Shown here: piece by piece, positions 1 through 7,333 of the stretch
Numbering within the stretch: position 1 is the stretch's first letter
Layout: the number at the start of each line of letters is the position of its first letter
NCBI GenBank assembly: GCA_043101835.1
Contig: JBICHM010000121.1
Location: forward strand, 1-8,514
Direction of reading: 5' to 3'
From: JBICHM01 sp043101835
GTDB lineage: Bacteria; Planctomycetota; Phycisphaerae; Phycisphaerales; UBA1924
Length of the DNA: 8,514 nucleotides
Made by a program: the position numbers and the translations under genes
The notes under the pieces: generated by a model
Database searches by the model: none
What the model saw: the letters and a program-made list of their open reading frames with translations, nothing else
What the model was told of the DNA's origin: nothing

Positions 1-241
1 CCGTGATCACGTGATCCTCAGGCGCAACCCCCTCCGGCAGCGGACGCGGATCCTGCACCGACAGCCCGAACGCCGCGGCGAGCCCGCTGATGAACACGAT
101 GCTCAGCGCAAAGAGCGCAAACAGCGTCACCGGGTGCGGCAGACAGTTGCCAAGCCACTCCACAACGCTGAGGAATCGGTTGAACCAGCCTCGCTTCGAA
201 CGCGGCGCCGGCGGCGGGGTCGTCGTCGGGACTTCGCTCAT
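1..241 (-). CDS. abgT: AbgT-family transporter, second tandem copy (N-terminal part, cut by window edge)
   Basis: This is the first 80 codons of a membrane transporter whose remainder lies beyond position 1. The protein starts MSEVPTTTPPPAP, then RGWFNRFL, VEWLGN and the first hydrophobic segment PVTLFALFAL. It aligns without gaps to the N-terminus of the complete transporter gene just upstream on the same strand, with 55 of 80 residues identical, so the two are tandem paralogues. The family (AbgT/MtrF) imports p-aminobenzoyl-glutamate or exports antifolate drugs in the members studied; the substrate here is unknown. The ATG at 241 is supported because the alignment with the paralogue begins exactly there. 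No Shine-Dalgarno sequence is visible. A TATCCT box ends 9 bp before the ATG, which could be a promoter -10 element, but this is weak. Confidence 0.88.
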   Translation of the reverse strand, partial: MSEVPTTTPPPAPRSKRGWFNRFLSVVEWLGNCLPHPVTLFALFALSIVFISGLAAAFGLSVQDPRPLPEGVAPEDHVIT

Positions 242-310
242 GGTCCGACGAGGATAGCGACCCGCCCCGCGCACGCGACCGCGCGCGGATCCCCGCACGA
301 TTCCCGGCGA

Positions 311-1939
311 TCAGCCCCCGACCTCGTACAGGATCGGCGCATCCGGCCCGATCGGCAGCCCCAGCACGAACACATACAGGTAGAACAGGATCGTCCACCC
401 GATCAGGAAGCAGATCGTGTACGGCAGCATCGTCGCGATCAGCGTGCCGATCCCCAGCTTCCGGTCGTACTTCGTCGCGAACGCCAGGATCAGCCCGAAG
501 TACGACATCATCGGCGTCACCACATTCGTCGTGCTGTCGCCGATGCGGTACGCGGTCTGCGTCAGCTCCGGGCTGTAGCCGATCTGCATCAGCATCGGCA
601 CGAACACCGGCGCCGTCACCGCCCACTTCGCGCTCGCGCTGCCCATCACCAGGTTCACCAGCGCGCACAGAATGATGAAGAACACGAAGACGCCCGCGTT
701 GTCGAGGCTGATCGCCCGCAGCGCATCGGCGCCCAGCACCGCGAGGATCGCGCCCAGATTCGTGTAGTTGAAGTACGCCACGAACTGCGCCGCGAAGAAC
801 ACCAGCACGATGTACAGCCCCATCGACTTCATGGCCCCCGCCATGCCGTCGATCACCTCCGTCTCGCCACGCATCGTGCCCACGATCCGCCCGTACACGA
901 ACCCCGGCACGAGGAAGAATGCGAAGATCAAGGGCACCACGCTCGAGAGCAGCGGCGTGAACCCACCGTCCGTCGGGCCGCGCAGCACGCCCAGCCCCGG
1001 CGTGAACGACGCGCTCCACGACGGCGGCAGGCACAGGTACACCAGCGCCAGCGTCACCCCCAGCGTCGCCAGACCGGCGCCCTTCAATGCTCTCCACTCG
1101 CGCTCCGTCAGCGCCGCCAGCGACGGCGCCTGGTCGACATCGTCTTCGGCGCGCGACGCGTCATACCGCCCCAGGCGCGGCTCCACGATCTTCGCCGTCA
1201 CCCAGGTCCCCAGCCCCGTGATCAGGAAGGTGCTCACGATCATGAAGTACCAGTTCACCGCCGCGTGCACCGTGTACTCCGGGTCGATCAGGCGCGCCGC
1301 CTCCTCCGTGATGCCGCTGAGCAGCGGGTCCACCGTGCCGATCAGCAGGTTCGCGCTGTACCCGCCCGAGACACCCGCGTACGCCGCCGCGAGGCCCGCC
1401 ATCGGGTGCCGCCCGAGCGCATGAAAGATCGCGGCGCCAAGCGGGATCAGCACCACATACCCCATCTCGCTGGCCGTATTGCTCAGGACGCCCGCGAAGA
1501 CGATCACCATCGTCACCAGGTTCTTCGGCGCCGCGAGCACCATCGCCCGGATCGCCGCCCCCAGCAGCCCCGACTTCTCCGCCACCCCCACGCCGAGCAG
1601 CGCCACCAGCACCGTCCCCAGCGGCGCGAAGCCGGTGAAGTTCGTCACCATCGTCCGCATCATCCAGCGGAAGCCGTCGGCGGTCATCAGGCTCACCGCC
1701 TTGATGACATGCTCGTCCTCGGCGCGCCCCGCCGGCAGCGGGCGCGGGTCCGCGACCTCGAGGCCGAAGTACCCAGCCACCCCGCTGATGAAGACGACGA
1801 AGAGCGCGAACAGCGCAAAGAGCGTCACCGGGTTGGGCAGCGTGTTGCCCAGCCATTCGACGGCCGCGAGGAACTTGTTGAACCAGCCCCGCGTGTTGCG
1901 AGGAACCGGCACGGGGTCCGTCGATGGGATCTCACTCAT
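311..1939 (-). CDS. abgT: AbgT/MtrF-family inner-membrane transporter, complete copy
   Basis: A 542-residue polytopic membrane protein of the AbgT family (p-aminobenzoyl-glutamate transporter AbgT, antifolate efflux pump MtrF). The C-terminal signature is clear: GSASAKW around residues 433-439, YRIGDSTTNVVTPMMSYFG around 464-482, and a final hydrophobic stretch ending near LGLPIGPDAPILY. Residues that, from memory, matter in gonococcal MtrF (S417, W420, R446, D449, P457) correspond by identical spacing to S436, W439, R465, D468 and P476 here; D204 in GTVDPLLSGIT probably matches MtrF D193. The core therefore looks functional. An in-frame ATG at 1966 would add nine residues, but similarity to the paralogue starts at MSE, so 1939 is preferred. 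There is no obvious ribosome binding site. The gene lies 57 bp behind the VWA gene and 69 bp ahead of its paralogue, so co-transcription is likely. Import or export and the substrate cannot be decided from sequence. The symbol is given at family level. Confidence 0.95.
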   Translation of the reverse strand: MSEIPSTDPVPVPRNTRGWFNKFLAAVEWLGNTLPNPVTLFALFALFVVFISGVAGYFGLEVADPRPLPAGRAEDEHVIKAVSLMTADGFRWMMRTMVTNFTGFAPLGTVLVALLGVGVAEKSGLLGAAIRAMVLAAPKNLVTMVIVFAGVLSNTASEMGYVVLIPLGAAIFHALGRHPMAGLAAAYAGVSGGYSANLLIGTVDPLLSGITEEAARLIDPEYTVHAAVNWYFMIVSTFLITGLGTWVTAKIVEPRLGRYDASRAEDDVDQAPSLAALTEREWRALKGAGLATLGVTLALVYLCLPPSWSASFTPGLGVLRGPTDGGFTPLLSSVVPLIFAFFLVPGFVYGRIVGTMRGETEVIDGMAGAMKSMGLYIVLVFFAAQFVAYFNYTNLGAILAVLGADALRAISLDNAGVFVFFIILCALVNLVMGSASAKWAVTAPVFVPMLMQIGYSPELTQTAYRIGDSTTNVVTPMMSYFGLILAFATKYDRKLGIGTLIATMLPYTICFLIGWTILFYLYVFVLGLPIGPDAPILYEVGG

Positions 1940-1996
1940 GAGGCGGGAAGATACCGATCCCCCCACCCCGCCCGCTACGGGCTGGACGGCGGGTGG

Positions 1997-3733
1997 TCAG
2001 GCGATGATCTTTCGCCGGCGGGACAGGTAGTCCCACAGCACGAACCGGTCCAGGTCCTCGCCCCCGGTGAAGAACACCCGCCCCTGCGTTGTCTCCGCCA
2101 GCCGGTGCGCGAAGGCCACATCCTCGCTGGTCTGGCTCCACGAGGGCACGAGGAAAATGTTGATCACGATCCCCTCCCGCCGGCACGCCATCGCCTCCCG
2201 CATCGTCGCCCGCTCCGTCAACGGGTCCGGCGGGTACAGCAGAAACAACTCCGGCCCCTCGAAGTGCGCCGTCGGCAGCCCGTCCGTGATCAGCACGATC
2301 TGCCGGTTCGGCGTGTCCTGCGCCGCCAGCACCTGACGCGCCAGACGCATCCCGTGCTGGATGTTCGTGAAGTGCGGCGGCAGCATGCCCTCCGGCACAT
2401 CCTCGCGGCTCATGTCTACCTTCAACCTGACCACCGGCTGCCGGATCGTCACCGGCTTGGGCATCAGCTCCGGCAGCCGCCCCGGCTCCACCCGCTTCGC
2501 CACGCTGTACACCTCAAAGCACGAGAGGAAGTCTCCCGGGTACTCCGACCGGATCAGCCCGTCGAGCGCGATCGCCATCCGCTTGCAGTGCACATACTGC
2601 CCCATGTACTGCATCGACCCGGACATATCCATCAGCACGCTGGTCGCCGCCTTCGGCGTATTCCGCGTGCGATGGATCTCAATATCCTCGCCGCGCAGCC
2701 GCACCCCCTGATCCCCGATTCCCGGCCCCCGCTCCCTCGCGCTGCGCAGCAGCGCATTTACGAACGACTGCGGCGCATCCATCTGCGCCACCGAGTCGCC
2801 GAACTCGTACGGGCGCGTCGTCGGAAGCTCCACCGCGCCCTCGCCGGTGATCGGCCCCTGGTGGCGCCCGCTCCGCGCCTCGGCGAGGTCGCGGAAGATC
2901 TCGCTGAGAATCCGCCCCTGCACCAGCTTGTACGCCTTCGGCGTCAGGCGCAGGCCCTCCTCGCCCATCTCCAGCCCCTGCCGGGCCGCGGCGTCCTGCA
3001 CCAGCTGCTCCACCTGCTTCCCCAGCGCCCGCAGCGTGTCAATGTCCGCCTCCTCCACGAACTGCTGCAGCTCGTCGAGGTCGATGATCCCGATCTGCGC
3101 GTTCTCCATCGCCTCCTCGAGCTGCTCGAGCAGGCGGTCGATCGTCTCCAGCTCCTCCTTCACTTCGATCGCTTTCGGCACATCCATCGGCGTGCGCCCG
3201 GTGAAGTCGTACTTCGCGTCCAGCTCCTCGACCTCGAACTGCTCGCCGACAGCCTCCATGACGCGCAGAATCGCCGCCGCGAGCGCGGGGTCCGCGCGCT
3301 CCGCCTCGTACCACAACCCGCGCAGCGCGCGCAGCTGACGCTCCCGCGCCGCGCGCGCGAACTTCTCGCCCAGCCGCCCCTCCGCGCGCACCCCCTGCGA
3401 CTGCGCCGCCACCGCGCGCGTCGCCTCCTTCAGCGCGTTGGCCGTCTCGAAAGTCGCCAGGATCTTCCGCTTCCGCTCCTCGAGCAGCGCCTTGATCGCC
3501 TCCAGGCTCGGCCCGAGCCCCGCGATCTGCGAAGGGTCGATCTTCACCGCGTTCGCCAGCTGCTCCGGCGTCAAGTTCCGCAGCGAGCCGTACTGCAGCA
3601 GGTGCTCCATCGCCGCGCCCGCGGCGTCGGGCTGCGCATCCCGAGGCCCCGGAAGGCGCTGCGGGTCGTACTTCTGGTACGCATGCACCACGCCGCCGAT
3701 CGGGCGGCGGCGCGCAGCCTCTTCAGAGGTCAT
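1997..3733 (-). CDS. VWA-domain protein, partner of the adjacent AAA+ ATPase
   Basis: A 578-residue soluble protein without signal peptide or membrane segment. The N-terminal 330 residues are charged and helix-rich, with an acidic stretch around 185-230 (VKEELETIDRLLEQLEEAME). The C-terminal part, about 362-560, is a von Willebrand factor A domain with a complete metal-ion-dependent adhesion site: D369-M-S371-G-S373, T456 in FTNIQHG, and D484 in LITDGLP. VWA proteins of this kind work with MoxR or chelatase-I-type ATPases, as in BchI/BchD, CobS/CobT and NorQ/NorD, usually to insert metal ions or remodel partner proteins. The start at 3733 overlaps the stop of the ATPase gene by 11 bp (ATGACCTCTGA), which implies translational coupling and a matched dose of both proteins. 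The target is unknown; the transporters downstream are candidates only by position. No cobalamin, chlorophyll or denitrification genes are nearby to specify a pathway. Confidence 0.92.
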   Translation of the reverse strand: MTSEEAARRRPIGGVVHAYQKYDPQRLPGPRDAQPDAAGAAMEHLLQYGSLRNLTPEQLANAVKIDPSQIAGLGPSLEAIKALLEERKRKILATFETANALKEATRAVAAQSQGVRAEGRLGEKFARAARERQLRALRGLWYEAERADPALAAAILRVMEAVGEQFEVEELDAKYDFTGRTPMDVPKAIEVKEELETIDRLLEQLEEAMENAQIGIIDLDELQQFVEEADIDTLRALGKQVEQLVQDAAARQGLEMGEEGLRLTPKAYKLVQGRILSEIFRDLAEARSGRHQGPITGEGAVELPTTRPYEFGDSVAQMDAPQSFVNALLRSARERGPGIGDQGVRLRGEDIEIHRTRNTPKAATSVLMDMSGSMQYMGQYVHCKRMAIALDGLIRSEYPGDFLSCFEVYSVAKRVEPGRLPELMPKPVTIRQPVVRLKVDMSREDVPEGMLPPHFTNIQHGMRLARQVLAAQDTPNRQIVLITDGLPTAHFEGPELFLLYPPDPLTERATMREAMACRREGIVINIFLVPSWSQTSEDVAFAHRLAETTQGRVFFTGGEDLDRFVLWDYLSRRRKIIA

Positions 3734-5159
3734 AGGTCACCGTCCCGAACCGCTCCGCGCGACTGATCCGGTCTGTCGCCCACAATCCCGCGAGCACGAA
3801 CTCGACGCACGAGGCGCGCACGCCCGCGTCCTCCGCCGCGTTCACCTCGAACGCCTTCTCCCACACGGGCGGCACGCGCTCGAGCATCGCCGCGTAGTGC
3901 GCGCTCGGCAGCGTGTCGCCCACCTCCACGCGCACGCCGTCGCCGAAGATCTCCGCGATCTCCGCCAGCCCGTGCTCGGTCACATACTCGTTGAAGACAT
4001 CCGCGATCGCCTCGGCGAAGATCGCCTCGAGCGCCTGGCGCTCGCTCATCTGGTGCGCGCCCATCATGTCCAGCTCCAGCTTGCCCATGCTGGAGGCGTG
4101 GAAGTGCGCAAGATCGCTGATCCGCGGCACAGCCGGCGTCTCACCGAGTTGAATCGCCCGCCGGCGCGCGCTCGCCACCATCGTGCGGTAGTTCGCCATG
4201 CTGAACCGCGCCGACACGCCCGACTGATGATCCACATACGGGCTGCGCCGCGCCACGATCGTGATCTGCTCGCAGACCTCCTTCATGAACCGCGGCACGA
4301 GCACGGGGAACTCGCCGCCCACATCAACCCCGCTCTCGCGCTCCACGATCTCGATCCCCGCGTCCCGCTCGCTCGGGTAGTGCGTCTGGATGATCGAGCC
4401 GATGCGATCCTTCAGCTGCGGGATCACCTTCCCCGACCGGTTGTAGGTCGCCGGGTTCGCGCTGAAGAGCACTGCCACATCGATGTCGAAGCGCACCGGG
4501 AACCCCCGGATCTGCACATCGCGCTCTTCGAGAATGTTGAAGAGCCCCACCTGCACCAGCTCGTCGAGGTCGGGCAGCTCGTTCATCGCGAAGATCGCCC
4601 GATGCATCCGCGGGATCAGCCCGAAGTGCAGCGCCTCCTCCGCCCCCATGCTCGCGCCCTGCGCCAGCATGCCCGGATCGATCTCGCCGATGATGTCCGC
4701 GAACTTCGTCCCCGGCGCCAGGCGCTCGGCGTACCGCTCGCTGCGATGCCACCACGCGATCGGGATCTCCTCCGCCGGCGTCGACGCCACCAGCCGCTTC
4801 CCCGCGCTCGTGATCGGCGCGAACGGGTTCTCGTGCACCGGACAGCCGGGGATATCGAGGTACGGCGTCTGCTCGTCGAGGAACCCCGCCAGCAGCCGCA
4901 TCAGCCGGCTCTTCGCCTGCCCCTTCTCGCCGAGGAACAGCATGTCGTGGCCCGCAAGCAGCGCGTTGACCAGCTCCGGGATCACCGTATCGTCGTACCC
5001 GACGATGCCGGGGAAGAGCTCGTCGCCCGCGCGCAGGCGAGCCGTCAGGTTCTCGCGGAGTTCATCCTTCACACTCCGGGATCGCCACCCGGACGCCCGC
5101 AGTTCGGCGAGGGTGGCGGGCAGGGCGCTCGGCGGGGCATCGGTCGTCGTCGTCGTCAT
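3723..5159 (-). CDS. MoxR / Mg-chelatase-I-type AAA+ ATPase
   Basis: A 478-residue cytoplasmic AAA+ ATPase. Walker A is GEKGQAKS at residues 77-84. Walker B is IFAMNELP at 189-196, with Asn-Glu in place of Asp-Glu; as far as I recall, INELPDL is usual in this subgroup, so it is probably active. Sensor 1 is LFSANP with N235, and the likely arginine finger is in QLKDRIG near R252. Segments such as LIPRMHRAIFAMNELPDL and GLFNILEERDVQIRGF place it with proteins often labelled magnesium chelatase subunit I or sigma-54-interacting; the absence of a DNA-binding domain argues against a transcription factor. The start at 5159 follows from family alignment (ELRASGWRSRSVKDELRENL follows a short Thr-rich lead). 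An open frame continues upstream to 6509 only because it runs antisense through the COG3014-like gene. No Shine-Dalgarno is visible; TAGCAT lies 5 bp before the ATG, so a leaderless transcript is possible. It is the first gene of the leftward operon. Confidence 0.93.
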   Translation of the reverse strand: MTTTTTDAPPSALPATLAELRASGWRSRSVKDELRENLTARLRAGDELFPGIVGYDDTVIPELVNALLAGHDMLFLGEKGQAKSRLMRLLAGFLDEQTPYLDIPGCPVHENPFAPITSAGKRLVASTPAEEIPIAWWHRSERYAERLAPGTKFADIIGEIDPGMLAQGASMGAEEALHFGLIPRMHRAIFAMNELPDLDELVQVGLFNILEERDVQIRGFPVRFDIDVAVLFSANPATYNRSGKVIPQLKDRIGSIIQTHYPSERDAGIEIVERESGVDVGGEFPVLVPRFMKEVCEQITIVARRSPYVDHQSGVSARFSMANYRTMVASARRRAIQLGETPAVPRISDLAHFHASSMGKLELDMMGAHQMSERQALEAIFAEAIADVFNEYVTEHGLAEIAEIFGDGVRVEVGDTLPSAHYAAMLERVPPVWEKAFEVNAAEDAGVRASCVEFVLAGLWATDRISRAERFGTVTYDL

Positions 5160-5303
5160 GGGGAATGCTACGCGTGGTTCCTGTGCGGGTTTCCGGCGCG
5201 CCGGTGAAGCGCACCGCCGATGAATGCGTACCAGTGCGGGCGGGCCGTCATTCCGCCCGCCCGGCGCCGGGCGCGCATAATGCCCGGCCACCCGAGGAGT
5301 TCG
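5160..5303. promoter_or_regulatory. Divergent promoter region between the ATPase and COG3014-like genes
   Basis: These 144 bp separate the leftward ATPase operon from the rightward lipoprotein operon, so both must be started here or nearby. For the rightward genes, CATAAT at 5276-5281 resembles a sigma-70 -10 box, 22 bp before the ATG; no clear -35 box is seen. For the leftward operon, the minus-strand box TAGCAT (5165-5170) sits 5 bp before the ATG at 5159. The region holds two perfect palindromes, CCGGCGCGCCGG (5193-5204) and CGCCCGGCGCCGGGCG (5258-5273), and a hairpin with 8-bp arms (5236-5243 and 5253-5260). The 16-bp palindrome is 2 bp upstream of CATAAT, where an operator could lie. In DNA this G+C-rich, such palindromes also arise by chance. 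Confidence 0.5.
5294..5299 (+). promoter_or_regulatory. Ribosome binding site for the COG3014-like gene
   Basis: GAGGAG ends 4 bp before the ATG at 5304. It favours this start over the in-frame ATG at 5220, which would put 28 residues in front of an otherwise normal lipoprotein signal peptide. Confidence 0.7.
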
Positions 5304-6662
5304 ATGACGCACGGACGGCGGATGCTCACGATCGCGACGCTCCTGGCGGCCATTGCCGCCACGGGATGCCGCTCGCGCTTCGAGCGCCATCGCGACGCCC
5401 TCGGCGCCATGCACGCGCGCGGGCAGTACGAAGCCGCCGAAGCCATGCTCGCCAACGACGAGGGCGCCGCCCTCTACGGCCCCCGCAACGAACTGCTCTA
5501 CCGCATGGACCGTGGCAGCGTCGAGTTCGCCGTCGGCGATACGCGCGAAGCCATCCTGCAGTGGAACGCCGCGGACGACATGCTGGCCCAGCGCCGCACG
5601 CTCTCGGCCGACGAGGCCGTCGGCTCGTTCCTGCTCAACGACAACGCCCGCCCCTACCTCGGCGAGCCCTACGAAGACATGTACCTCAACGTCTTCAAGA
5701 TGCTTGCGCAGCTCGAGGCGCGCAACGTCGTCGGCGGCGCCACCGTCGAAGCCCGGCGCATGGCCATCAAGGCCAACCAGCTCCGCGATCGCTACGCCCG
5801 CCTCGCCGACGGCGTCTTCACCGAGACCAACGCGCCGACCGACCTCCCCGAAGATGCGCAGCGCATCCTCGACCTCGACAGCGCCGGCCAGTTCGTCGAA
5901 TCGCCCCTCGGCCTGCTCCTCTCCGTCGCGACCTTCCTCCACGCCGGCGAGCCCGACAACCAGCGCGTCGCCGCGCGCCGCCTGCAGGAATCCCTCCGCG
6001 CCCAGGGCGACCTCGTCGGCGATGTCGACCCCGACGACTTCCTCGGCGTCGGCGAACTCGCGCCCCAGGACGCCTCGCTCATCGTCGTCGCCTTCAGCGG
6101 ACGCGGGCCGCGCAAGGAGGCCTTCCGCTTCCCGCCGATCATCATCGATCAGGTCCCCATCTACTTCGAACTGCCCGTCGTCCGCTGGTCGCCCAGCGCC
6201 GCGTCGAGCGCCCGCCTCGTCATCACCGACGAATCCACCGGCGACGAGCGCCTCGTCGCGCTCGACCGCATCGAGAACCTCGGTCGCGTCGCCGAGGTGA
6301 ACCACAAGCGCCAGCTCCCGCTGATCTACGCGCGCACCTTCGTGCGCGCCGCCGCCAAGTCCACCGGCCTCGCCTTCGCCGCCCGCGCCGTCGAGAAAAG
6401 CAACGATGACGACGCCGGCTTCTTCGCCGCCCTCGCCGGCCTCGGCGTGCTCGCCGCCACCGAGCGGGCCGACCTCCGCGCCTGGGAGTTCCTCCCCGGA
6501 CAGGCGCACGCCGCCCTGCTGGCCGCGCCGCCCGGAGCGCTCCGGGCCCGCATCGAATGGTTGGCCCCCTCCGGGGCAGTCGTTTACGCTTCACCGGAAC
6601 GGGTGATCGACCCCTGGGCGCCGGGGCGCCCGGCGACACTCGTCGAGTTCTTTTCGCGATAA
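5304..6662 (+). CDS. COG3014-like lipoprotein of unknown function
   Basis: A 452-residue predicted lipoprotein. The signal peptide is MTHGRRMLTIATLLAAIAATGC, with the lipidated cysteine at residue 22; the lipobox ATGC lacks the usual Leu at -3, a mild deviation. The mature N-terminal half looks alpha-helical and repeat-like (tetratricopeptide-like by eye): NELLYRMDRGSVEFAVGD at 62-79, then a block starting with NDNARPYLGEPYEDM at 112, followed by GATVEARRMAIKANQ. These motifs match what I remember of COG3014, an uncharacterised family found beside lpoB in Vibrio and Shewanella relatives. The C-terminal half is more beta-rich and unassigned. The lpoB-like gene follows 32 bp downstream on the same strand, which supports the family call and suggests a joint envelope role, perhaps as a scaffold or accessory of LpoB. 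No catalytic motif is seen. The lipoprotein call is firm; the family call comes from memory of motifs and was not searched. Confidence 0.85.
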   Translation: MTHGRRMLTIATLLAAIAATGCRSRFERHRDALGAMHARGQYEAAEAMLANDEGAALYGPRNELLYRMDRGSVEFAVGDTREAILQWNAADDMLAQRRTLSADEAVGSFLLNDNARPYLGEPYEDMYLNVFKMLAQLEARNVVGGATVEARRMAIKANQLRDRYARLADGVFTETNAPTDLPEDAQRILDLDSAGQFVESPLGLLLSVATFLHAGEPDNQRVAARRLQESLRAQGDLVGDVDPDDFLGVGELAPQDASLIVVAFSGRGPRKEAFRFPPIIIDQVPIYFELPVVRWSPSAASSARLVITDESTGDERLVALDRIENLGRVAEVNHKRQLPLIYARTFVRAAAKSTGLAFAARAVEKSNDDDAGFFAALAGLGVLAATERADLRAWEFLPGQAHAALLAAPPGALRARIEWLAPSGAVVYASPERVIDPWAPGRPATLVEFFSR

Positions 6663-6683
6663 GCGGCGCCACCGCGCCGACAC

Positions 6684-6688
6684 AGGAG
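6684..6688 (+). promoter_or_regulatory. Ribosome binding site for the lpoB-like gene
   Basis: AGGAG lies 6 bp before the ATG at 6695. It selects this start over the in-frame ATG at 6557, which lies inside the preceding gene and would add 46 residues ahead of the signal peptide. Confidence 0.75.
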
Positions 6689-6694
6689 CACAGG

Positions 6695-7321
6695 ATGCAC
6701 ACCGCAACGCAGGGACGGATCCGAATCGGCCTGCTCGGCGCGCTCGCCGCCGCCTGCATCGCCGGCCCCCTCGCCGGCTGCAAGACACGCACCGTCACGC
6801 GCGCCGACCCCACCGAGATCCGCGACCTCAACTACCGCTTCGACGAGGACGACGCGCGCGAAACCGCCGACGCCATGATCGGCCAGGCCCTCAACCACCC
6901 CTGGATCGAGGAGTGGCGCGAGGCCAACGGCGATCGGCCCATCATGATCGTCGGCGAGGTCCGCAACGACACCAGTGACTACATCGACACCAAGCTCTTC
7001 ACCAAGCAGTTCGAGCGCGCCCTGCTCAACAGCGGACGCGTCCGCATCGTCGCCGCCAGCGACGAACGCGACCAGCTCCGCGACGAACGCGCCAGCATCC
7101 GCGACTGGAGCCGCCCCGAAACCGTCAAGCAGATGGCCTTCGAGGTCGGCGCCGACATGATGCTCCTCGGACGCGTCGGCGAGAATGTCGAGGTCTCCCG
7201 GCGCGGCAACGTCCGCATCCAGTACTACCAGGTGAACCTCGAGCTCATCGACATCGAGAGCAACGAGAAGCTCTGGATCGGTGAGCGCCAGATCGAGAAG
7301 CGCCAGGTCGACCGCCGCTGA
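6695..7321 (+). CDS. lpoB: LpoB-like outer-membrane lipoprotein (peptidoglycan synthase activator family)
   Basis: A 208-residue lipoprotein, close to the 213 residues of E. coli LpoB. The signal peptide ends in a canonical lipobox LAGC with Cys29. The mature part carries the family pattern: TRADPTEIRDLNYRFDEDDA after the cysteine, PIMIVGEVRNDTSDYIDT, FERALLNSGRVRIV, the helix ETVKQMAFEVGADMMLLGRV, and the strands IQYYQVNLELIDIES and EKLWIGERQIEKR at the end. In enterobacteria LpoB is anchored in the outer membrane and reaches through the peptidoglycan to stimulate the bifunctional synthase PBP1b. The long disordered Ala/Pro/Gln linker of E. coli LpoB is not present here; the folded domain starts almost directly after the cysteine, so its reach would be short. 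It forms a two-gene unit with the COG3014-like gene 32 bp upstream. The fold is related to CsgG and TolB N-terminal domains, so another envelope role is possible. No PBP1b gene is in view. Confidence 0.88.
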   Translation: MHTATQGRIRIGLLGALAAACIAGPLAGCKTRTVTRADPTEIRDLNYRFDEDDARETADAMIGQALNHPWIEEWREANGDRPIMIVGEVRNDTSDYIDTKLFTKQFERALLNSGRVRIVAASDERDQLRDERASIRDWSRPETVKQMAFEVGADMMLLGRVGENVEVSRRGNVRIQYYQVNLELIDIESNEKLWIGERQIEKRQVDRR

Positions 7322-7333
7322 ACCCCGTCAGAC

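Noticed and set aside
18..1097. Minus-strand frame inside the AbgT gene
   Set aside because: It is out of frame with the transporter and reads as Gly/Ala/Arg/Asp-rich shadow sequence.
11..3766. 1251-codon open frame on the plus strand
   Set aside because: It lies antisense to the AbgT and VWA genes, which have clear family motifs. Its product is full of Arg, His and Gln without any recognisable domain; low stop frequency in G+C-rich DNA explains it.
5144..5156. CGT trinucleotide repeat at the ATPase start as a phase-variable repeat
   Set aside because: Only four CGT units are present and changes would be in-frame, so they would merely add or remove Thr residues.
3723..5159. Sigma-54-dependent transcription activator
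   Set aside because: The ATPase has no DNA-binding helix-turn-helix and no GAFTGA loop, and it is paired with a VWA protein, which fits the MoxR/chelatase type.
5165..6409. Alternative plus-strand frame overlapping the COG3014-like gene
   Set aside because: The product is almost only Arg, Pro, Ala and His. The overlapping frame has a signal peptide, a ribosome binding site and family motifs.
5160..6509. N-terminal extension of the ATPase frame by about 450 codons
   Set aside because: It runs antisense through the COG3014-like lipoprotein gene, is a Gly/Ala/Glu-rich low-complexity translation, and the family alignment starts close to the ATG at 5159.
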